NCBI GenBank assembly: GCA_021811225.1 | Contig: JAJZPJ010000170.1 | Coordinates: 1 to 5,649 of the forward strand | DNA: 5,649 nucleotides | From: Pseudomonadota bacterium | GTDB lineage: Bacteria; Pseudomonadota; Gammaproteobacteria; Burkholderiales; Rhodocyclaceae | Reading direction: 5' to 3' | In this document: piece after piece, positions 1 through 5,649 of the stretch | Layout of the letters: the number at the start of each line of letters is the position of its first letter | Position numbering within the stretch: the stretch's first letter is position 1 | Notes under the pieces: model-generated | The model's database searches: none | What the model was told of the DNA's origin: nothing | Seen by the model: the letters and a program-made list of their open reading frames with translations, nothing else | Translations under genes and position numbers: made by a program

Positions 1-1022
1 TCCTTCTGGCGCTCGGTCAGATTCACCGGCGTCTCCACCACGACGTGACAGAGCAGGTCGCCGTGGCTGATGCTGCGCACGCCCTTGATGCCCTTGCCGC
101 GCAGGCGGAACACCTTGCCGGTCTGCGTCTCCGCCGGAATCTTGAGGCGCGCCACGCCTTCCAGGGTCGGGATCTCGATTTCGCCGCCCAGGGCCGCCGC
201 GGCGAAGCCGACCGGCATTTCGCAATGCAGGTCGTCGTGATCGCGCTGGAAAACCGCGTGCGCCTTCAGGTGGATCTGCACGTAGAGATCCCCGGGCGGG
301 CCGCCATTGACGCCGTGCTCGCCTTCGCCCGAGAGGCGGATGCGATCGCCCTCGTCGATGCCGGCGGGGATCTTCACCGACAGCGTCTTGTGCTGCTTGA
401 CGCGGCCGGCCCCGTGACAGGTGGCGCAGGGTTCGGCGATGAAGCGGCCGGTGCCCTGGCACTTCGGACAGGTCTGCTGGATCGAGAAGAAGCCCTGCTG
501 CATGCGCACCTGGCCGTGACCGCCGCAGGTGGGACAGGTCTTGGGTTCCGTGCCCTTCTTGGCGCCGCTGCCGTGACAGGATTCGCATTCCTCCATGGTC
601 GGGATGCGGATGCGCGTCTCCGAGCCGCGCGCCGCATCCTCCAGGGAAATCTCCAGGTTGTAGCGCAGATCGGCGCCGCGATAGACGTTGGAGCGGTTGC
701 CGCCGCGACCGCCGCCGAAGATGTCGCCGAAGATGTCCGAGAACGAGTCGGAGAAACCGCCGAAGCCCTGCGCGCCGCCGCCCATGCCGGCCTGCTGATC
801 GACCCCGGCGTGGCCGTACTGGTCGTAGGCGGAACGTTTCTGGCCATCGGAGAGGATCTCGTAGGCCTGCTTGGCCTCCTTGAACAGCTCCTCGGACTTG
901 GGGTTGTCCGGATTGCGGTCGGGATGGTGCTTCATGGCCAGCTTGCGATAGGCCTTCTTGATCTCTTCGTCCGACGCGTCGCGATTGACGCCGAGGATTT
1001 CGTAGTAGTCGCGTTTTGCCAT
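1..1022 (-). CDS. dnaJ: Chaperone protein DnaJ (Hsp40), C-terminus cut by window edge
   Basis: Cytoplasmic co-chaperone that binds unfolded clients and stimulates DnaK ATPase activity. I translated 340 residues from the ATG at 1022; the frame stays open to base 1. Family members have about 375-380 residues, so roughly 35-40 are missing. The J domain is residues 1-70, starting MAKRDYYEILGV, with the catalytic HPD at 33-35. A Gly/Phe-rich linker spans about 76-108 and contains two DIFGD/DIFGG segments. The zinc-binding cysteine-rich domain holds four CxxCxGxG-type repeats with cysteines at 146/149, 163/166, 185/188 and 199/202, all intact. The C-terminal client-binding domain follows, including GDLYVQI and the GETQTGK-like stretch PAETQTGKVFRLRGKG. 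This is full type I DnaJ, not a truncated CbpA-like form. It lies 102 bp downstream of dnaK on the same strand with no recognisable promoter, so co-transcription with dnaK is inferred. No good Shine-Dalgarno precedes the start. Confidence 0.98.
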   Translation of the reverse strand, partial: MAKRDYYEILGVNRDASDEEIKKAYRKLAMKHHPDRNPDNPKSEELFKEAKQAYEILSDGQKRSAYDQYGHAGVDQQAGMGGGAQGFGGFSDSFSDIFGDIFGGGRGGNRSNVYRGADLRYNLEISLEDAARGSETRIRIPTMEECESCHGSGAKKGTEPKTCPTCGGHGQVRMQQGFFSIQQTCPKCQGTGRFIAEPCATCHGAGRVKQHKTLSVKIPAGIDEGDRIRLSGEGEHGVNGGPPGDLYVQIHLKAHAVFQRDHDDLHCEMPVGFAAAALGGEIEIPTLEGVARLKIPAETQTGKVFRLRGKGIKGVRSISHGDLLCHVVVETPVNLTERQK

Positions 1023-1056
1023 TGCGGTTCGCTATTCTGTCTAGGGAGTGCGAAGG

Positions 1057-1085
1057 CCGAGTCGAGCGTGTTTCGCTCGACTCGG
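1057..1085 (-). other. Perfect hairpin in the dnaK-dnaJ spacer
   Basis: A perfect 12-bp inverted repeat (plus strand CCGAGTCGAGCG at 1057-1068 and CGCTCGACTCGG at 1074-1085) encloses a 5-base loop. In the dnaK-dnaJ transcript it would form a very stable GC-rich stem-loop 40 bases downstream of the dnaK stop. It is not followed by a U-run in either direction, so it does not look like a standard intrinsic terminator. It could slow 3' decay of dnaK mRNA, mark a processing point, or partly attenuate dnaJ. The structure is seen directly; the role is inferred. Confidence 0.7.
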
Positions 1086-1124
1086 TCGGAGTTTGGCCTT
1101 TAGGACGGCGTTGCTACGATCCGT

Positions 1125-3062
<1,938 letters not shown>

Positions 3063-3068
3063 TTCAAT

Positions 3069-3074
3069 TCCTTT
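3069..3074 (-). promoter_or_regulatory. dnaK ribosome binding site
   Basis: Minus-strand AAAGGA ends 6 bases before the ATG at 3062, the usual spacing. It decides the dnaK start against the 21-codon in-frame upstream extension, which has no family resemblance. Confidence 0.85.
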
Positions 3075-3140
3075 CGCTGATGATGTTGGGGTGAGCAGGC
3101 GAGGGGGAAAGCGCCCCGGCACCACTCGCTGTCTGGTCCG

Positions 3141-3170
3141 TTAGTTTGGGATTTTTATAGCGATTTCAAG
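3141..3170 (-). promoter_or_regulatory. Sigma-32 type heat-shock promoter of dnaK
   Basis: On the minus strand CTTGAAAT (3170-3163) matches the RpoH -35 consensus CTTGAAA. After CTTGAA come 14 bases and then CCCAAACTAA (3150-3141), resembling the -10 consensus CCCCATNTA with some mismatches. Transcription should start near 3134, giving a leader of about 72 bases. The spacing is identical to that of the grpE promoter. The element lies just after the grpE stop, so dnaK can be induced independently of grpE. An AT-rich TATAAA in the spacer has no matching -35 at the right distance. Confidence 0.75.
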
Positions 3171-3194
3171 CGCACCGCTTCGCCGGACCCGGCT

Positions 3195-3755
3195 TCAACC
3201 GGCTTTGGCGACGATCACCAGCGCCGGACGGACCACGCGCTCGTGCAGGCTGTAGCCCTTCTGCAGCACCTGGACGACGTGGTTGGGCTCGGTCCCGGCC
3301 GACTCGATCTGGCTGATCGCCTGATGCCGGTGCGGGTCGAATTTCTCGTTTAGCGGATTGATCTCGACGACGCTGGACTTCTCGAAGACGCCGACCAGCT
3401 GGCGCAGCGTCAGCTCGACGCCGGCGCGCAGACTCTCGGCGCTCTGGTTGTCGTTGGCCAGGGCCGCCTCGAGGCTGTCCTTGACCGCCAGCAGTTCGGC
3501 GACCAATTTCTCGCCGGCGAACTTGTGCGCCTTGACCACGTCCTCCTGGGCGCGCCGGCGCACGTTCTCGGTCTCCGCCTTGGCGCGCAGCCAGGCGTCG
3601 TGGTGCTCGGCGGCCTGCAACTCGGCGCGCTTCAGCAGTTCCTCGGGGCTGGGCATGGTCTCGGCCGCTTGCGCTTCCGCGGCGGCCGGGTCCGACCCGG
3701 TAACGGTGGATTGATCCGATTGCTCGGGCTTGGTGCTCGGTTGATTATCCTGCAT
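3195..3755 (-). CDS. grpE: GrpE, nucleotide exchange factor of DnaK
   Basis: Homodimeric cytoplasmic factor that opens the DnaK nucleotide cleft to release ADP. The product is 186 residues, near the usual family length. Residues 1-36 are a polar, Gln/Ser/Ala-rich disordered tail. A long charged helix follows (about 37-105, with KAETENVRRRAQED), the dimer stalk in known GrpE structures. The C-terminal beta domain carries the family signature: FDPHRHQAI at 139-147, then GYSLHERVVRPALVIV at 167-182. I place the start at 3755 because AGGGAG lies 6 bases upstream. An alternative TTG start at 3809 would lie inside the promoter -35 element and would not be in the transcript. It is the first gene of the chaperone group, 132 bp ahead of dnaK, and divergent from the kinase gene. 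Confidence 0.98.
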   Translation of the reverse strand: MQDNQPSTKPEQSDQSTVTGSDPAAAEAQAAETMPSPEELLKRAELQAAEHHDAWLRAKAETENVRRRAQEDVVKAHKFAGEKLVAELLAVKDSLEAALANDNQSAESLRAGVELTLRQLVGVFEKSSVVEINPLNEKFDPHRHQAISQIESAGTEPNHVVQVLQKGYSLHERVVRPALVIVAKAG

Positions 3756-3761
3756 GGTTCG

Positions 3762-3767
3762 CTCCCT
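3762..3767 (-). promoter_or_regulatory. grpE ribosome binding site
   Basis: Minus-strand AGGGAG ends 6 bases before the ATG at 3755. Together with the promoter just upstream it fixes the start there and leaves a leader of only about 20 bases. Confidence 0.85.
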
Positions 3768-3782
3768 AACAAACTCAGGACA

Positions 3783-3810
3783 TAGTTGGGATGAAACGGA
3801 CGGTTTCAAG
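3783..3810 (-). promoter_or_regulatory. Sigma-32 type heat-shock promoter of grpE
   Basis: On the minus strand CTTGAAAC (3810-3803) is a full match to the RpoH -35 consensus CTTGAAA. Fourteen bases after CTTGAA comes CCCAACTA (3790-3783), close to the -10 consensus CCCCATNTA. The predicted start is near 3776. A run of seven A on the minus strand (3830-3824) falls at about -48 to -54, where an UP element would sit. No CIRCE operator was seen here, so control by RpoH rather than HrcA is inferred. Confidence 0.78.
3792..3808. repeat. Short palindrome overlapping the grpE -35 element
   Basis: TGAAAC-N5-GTTTCA is a perfect 6-bp-arm inverted repeat. One arm is part of the sigma-32 -35 box of grpE and the other lies in the promoter spacer. 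The position would suit a repressor or activator site, but short arms make chance plausible. Confidence 0.4.
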
Positions 3811-3824
3811 GCGTCCAGCGGAAT

Positions 3825-3880
3825 TTTTTTGCGGTGCGGCGGCTCTCCTGGGCAGCGCTTGGGCCGATCCCCGCAAAAAA
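3825..3880. repeat. Wide inverted repeat in the divergent promoter region
   Basis: TTTTTTGCGG at 3825-3834 and CCGCAAAAAA at 3871-3880 are perfect 10-bp inverted copies separated by 36 bases. The A/T tracts lie on the outside, so this is not terminator geometry. It sits between the grpE promoter and the kinase start. It could serve as a paired binding site or bent DNA. I found no convincing -35/-10 pair for the kinase in this stretch. Confidence 0.5.
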
Positions 3881-3884
3881 TGAC

Positions 3885-3890
3885 AGAGGA
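3885..3890 (+). promoter_or_regulatory. Likely kinase ribosome binding site
   Basis: AGAGGA lies 10 bases before the ATG at 3901, slightly long but usable spacing. It favours 3901 over the in-frame ATG at 3940, which has only weak GGA motifs upstream. Confidence 0.5.
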
Positions 3891-3900
3891 TTAAGCTAAG

Positions 3901-5301
3901 ATGTCGCGTGCCGGCAGATGGCACGGACCGGACGCAATCATGACTGACACCATCGGCAAGTACCGGGTCATCCGCGAGATCGGCAAGGGCGCGACGGCGA
4001 CCGTCTATCTGGTCGAGGATCCCGAGCGCGGCGAGCGCTTCGCGTTGAAGCGGGTGCGCTTCGGCAGCGACGACGAAGGCCAATGGACCCGGCGCCTGCG
4101 CAAGCTGTTCCAGACCGAGGGGCTGCTCGCGGGCCGGCTGGAGCACCCCCACATCGTCAGGGTGTTCGAGACGGTGGTCACCGACGAGGAGGCTTATCTG
4201 GTGATGGAATACGTCGAGGGCCAGGCGCTCGACGAGTTCATCAGCGTCGACCGGCTGCTGCCCGTCCATCGCGTCATCGGCATCGTCTTCAAGTGCTGTC
4301 TGGCGCTCGACTATGCGTATCGGCAAGGGGTGGTGCACCGAGACATCAAGCCCGCCAACATCATGATCGGCAACGACGACCAGGTCAAGATCGCCGACTT
4401 CGGCCTCTCCCTCGACGTCACCAAGAAGAGCGAGCGCGACTCGACCTTCATCATGGGCGTGGGCTCCCCGGCCTACATGTCGCCGGAACAGATCAAGGGC
4501 CATCCGCTCAACCAGAAGACCGATCTGTACTCGCTCGGCGTGGTGCTCTACCAACTGCTGACCGGGCGGCTGCCCTTCCGCGGCGCCAACCAGAGTCAGC
4601 TCATCTACAAGATCATCAATGCCGAGGCGCCGGACGTCTCCTCGCTCAATCCCAACATCCCGGCGGTGTTGGACCGCATTCTCAGGAAGGCGCTGGAGAA
4701 GGACCTCTATTCGCGCTACGGCAGTGGCGCCGAAATGGCGCAGGATCTCTCCGCGGTGCGCTATCAGATCGTAGACGACGACTACGTGCCGGTCGATCGC
4801 TCGCGCTTCACGGCGCTGCGCCGCCTCAGCTTCTTCAGGGATTTCGGCGACGTCGAGCTGTGGGAGGTGTTGCGCATCAGCACCTGGCGCGAGATCGAGG
4901 GGCGGGTCGAGCTGATGCGGGAAGGCGACGAAGAAAACAGCTTCGGCGTGATCATCAGCGGCGAGGTCGAGGTGTCCGTTTCCGGCCGGCGCATCGCCCA
5001 GCTCGGCGCCGGCGAGGTGGTGGGCGAGATGGCCCATCTCGACAGCGGCAATCCGAGGCGCTCGGCGACGGTGACCACGCTCTTGCCGCTCACCTATCTC
5101 GAAGTGTCCAATTCCGCGCTGGCCTTGTCTTCCGAGGAGTGCCTGGAGCATTTCCGCCAGGTGCTGGTGTCGAAGGTGGTGCGCCGCCTCGCGTTGGCCA
5201 ATGCCGCGCTGGCGAAGACGGGCGAGCCGGCGACTGGCGCGGCCCAAAGCGATCGGCTGGAACTCGCGCCGCTGGGCGGTCCGGTCAAGCCTGGGACTTG
5301 A
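3901..5301 (+). CDS. Ser/Thr protein kinase with C-terminal cyclic-nucleotide-binding-like domain
   Basis: Hanks-type kinase of 466 residues predicted to phosphorylate Ser/Thr on unknown targets. Numbering from the first ATG, the glycine loop IGKGATATVYLV is at 27-38 (third Gly replaced by Ala, which is common), the ATP lysine K50 in ALKRV, helix-C E73, catalytic HRDIKPAN at 146-153 (D148, K150, N153), DFG at 166-168, SPE at 194-196, and KTDLYSLG with D208. All catalytic residues are present, so it looks active. A domain of the CAP/CNB fold follows at about 306-418: LSFFRDF, EGD, FGVIISGEVEV, then GEMAHL (G375, E376) and NPRRSATV (R386/R387), resembling the phosphate-binding cassette. No membrane segment, PASTA repeat or signal peptide was seen, so it should be cytosolic. 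The start may instead be 3940 (453 residues), immediately before the kinase fold. It is divergent from grpE and its last 17 bases overlap the convergent trxC-type gene. I recognise the families, not a named gene. Confidence 0.94.
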   Translation: MSRAGRWHGPDAIMTDTIGKYRVIREIGKGATATVYLVEDPERGERFALKRVRFGSDDEGQWTRRLRKLFQTEGLLAGRLEHPHIVRVFETVVTDEEAYLVMEYVEGQALDEFISVDRLLPVHRVIGIVFKCCLALDYAYRQGVVHRDIKPANIMIGNDDQVKIADFGLSLDVTKKSERDSTFIMGVGSPAYMSPEQIKGHPLNQKTDLYSLGVVLYQLLTGRLPFRGANQSQLIYKIINAEAPDVSSLNPNIPAVLDRILRKALEKDLYSRYGSGAEMAQDLSAVRYQIVDDDYVPVDRSRFTALRRLSFFRDFGDVELWEVLRISTWREIEGRVELMREGDEENSFGVIISGEVEVSVSGRRIAQLGAGEVVGEMAHLDSGNPRRSATVTTLLPLTYLEVSNSALALSSEECLEHFRQVLVSKVVRRLALANAALAKTGEPATGAAQSDRLELAPLGGPVKPGT

Positions 5302-5649
5302 TCCAGCGGATCAGGCTCGCCTGGTCCATCGCCCCGGCCTGGCGCGCCACCTCGCGGCCGTTCCGGAACAGCGCCAGCGTCGGGATGCTGCGGATGGCAA
5401 AGCGCTGCGCGAGCTGCGGCTCGTTTTCGGTATTCACCTTGGCCAGCCGGTATTGCGGCTCAAGTGCGCGCGCGGCCTGCTCGAAGGCCGGCGCCATCGA
5501 CCGGCAGGGGCCGCACCAGGGCGCCCAGAAGTCCACCACCAGCGGCAGATCGGAGCGGCCGACATGGGCGTCGAAGTTGCCGCCGTTCAGTTCGATCGGG
5601 TGGCCTTCGAACAGGGGCCGCTTGCACTTGCCGCAGCTGCCGCCCTCGC
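5285..5649 (-). CDS. trxC: Thioredoxin 2 (TrxC type), N-terminus cut by window edge
   Basis: Cytosolic disulfide reductase recycled by thioredoxin reductase. The frame is open from the right edge to the TGA at 5287-5285, giving 120 visible residues. The first visible residues include SCGKCKRPLF, matching the second CxxC of the N-terminal zinc site that separates TrxC from TrxA; the first CxxC and about 20-28 residues lie beyond the window. The thioredoxin fold follows with VVDFWAPWCGPCR (active-site WCGPC, visible residues 44-48) and the cis-proline loop IRSIPT (Pro at visible 89), then a final helix ending IKSQA. The GTG at 5539 is internal, not the start. In E. coli trxC belongs to the OxyR regulon; the promoter here is outside the window. 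The 3' end overlaps the kinase gene by 17 bp tail to tail. Confidence 0.93.
   Translation of the reverse strand, partial: EGGSCGKCKRPLFEGHPIELNGGNFDAHVGRSDLPLVVDFWAPWCGPCRSMAPAFEQAARALEPQYRLAKVNTENEPQLAQRFAIRSIPTLALFRNGREVARQAGAMDQASLIRWIKSQA

Noticed and set aside
1028..1054. CIRCE-like (HrcA) operator before dnaJ: TTCGCACTC-N9-AATAGCGAA on the minus strand
   Set aside because: The 9-9-9 geometry fits and the left arm matches 7 of 9, but the right arm matches only 5 of 9, and CIRCE is normally highly conserved and located at the first gene of an operon. Treated as chance.
1057..1085. Intrinsic terminator after dnaK
   Set aside because: The stem is strong but no T-run follows on either strand, and dnaJ downstream has no promoter of its own that I can see.
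45..1103. A 352-codon plus-strand frame opposite dnaJ
   Set aside because: Antisense shadow of dnaJ with Ala/Leu/Gly/Arg-rich composition; no recognisable family and no ribosome site that stands out.
3151..3170. Sigma-70 promoter with TATAAA before dnaK
   Set aside because: No acceptable -35 box about 17 bases upstream; the TATAAA lies within the sigma-32 spacer.
3880..3902. Sigma-70 promoter for the kinase (ATGACA at 3880-3885, TAAGAT at 3897-3902)
   Set aside because: The spacing between the boxes is only 11 bases, too short for a functional pair.
3775..5247. A 490-codon minus-strand frame opposite the kinase
   Set aside because: It mirrors the kinase codons, runs through the divergent promoter region and shows no domain; the plus-strand frame has every kinase motif.
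5285..5539. A short 84-residue thioredoxin starting at the GTG at 5539
   Set aside because: The frame continues upstream to the window edge with TrxC-type zinc-site and fold residues, so this GTG codes an internal Val.

Overview
The window is a GC-rich proteobacterial segment, most likely from a betaproteobacterium. It carries the DnaK chaperone machine, a divergent protein kinase gene and a thioredoxin gene. The evidence for the lineage is a DnaK with the Gram-negative-type nucleotide-binding domain and a C-terminus ending DVVDAEFTEVKDKKA, sigma-32 type heat-shock promoters without an obvious CIRCE operator, and strong GC bias at third codon positions. The placement below the class level is not secure.

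Layout from left to right. Bases 1-1022 (minus strand) hold dnaJ, cut by the left edge so that about the last 35-40 residues are missing. Bases 1023-1124 are a dnaK-dnaJ spacer with a perfect 12-bp inverted repeat. Bases 1125-3062 (minus) are a complete dnaK. Bases 3063-3194 are a leader with a sigma-32 type promoter and a strong Shine-Dalgarno (ribosome-binding) sequence. Bases 3195-3755 (minus) are a complete grpE. Bases 3756-3900 are a divergent intergenic region with a second sigma-32 type promoter and two inverted repeats. Bases 3901-5301 (plus) encode a Ser/Thr protein kinase fused to a C-terminal cyclic-nucleotide-binding-like domain. Bases 5285-5649 (minus) are the 3' part of a trxC-type thioredoxin gene, cut by the right edge; its end overlaps the end of the kinase gene by 17 bp in opposite orientation.

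GrpE, DnaK and DnaJ form the classical Hsp70 cycle: DnaJ delivers substrates and stimulates ATP hydrolysis, DnaK holds the client, and GrpE releases ADP. The two sigma-32 type promoters have the same spacing, so grpE and dnaK each seem to have their own heat-shock start. dnaJ has no recognisable promoter and weak ribosome-binding signals, so it probably depends on dnaK read-through. The kinase is the least ordinary gene: a soluble, apparently active kinase with a possible small-ligand sensor, reading away from the chaperone operon and locked tail to tail with a thioredoxin gene. A functional link between kinase, chaperones and redox control is an inference from position only.

No mobile elements, tRNA or rRNA genes, or CRISPR arrays were seen, and no gene-free stretch exceeds 145 bases. 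I found no clear evidence for a wholly new system. The best leads are the kinase-sensor fusion beside the heat-shock operon and the palindromic sites in the divergent promoter region.
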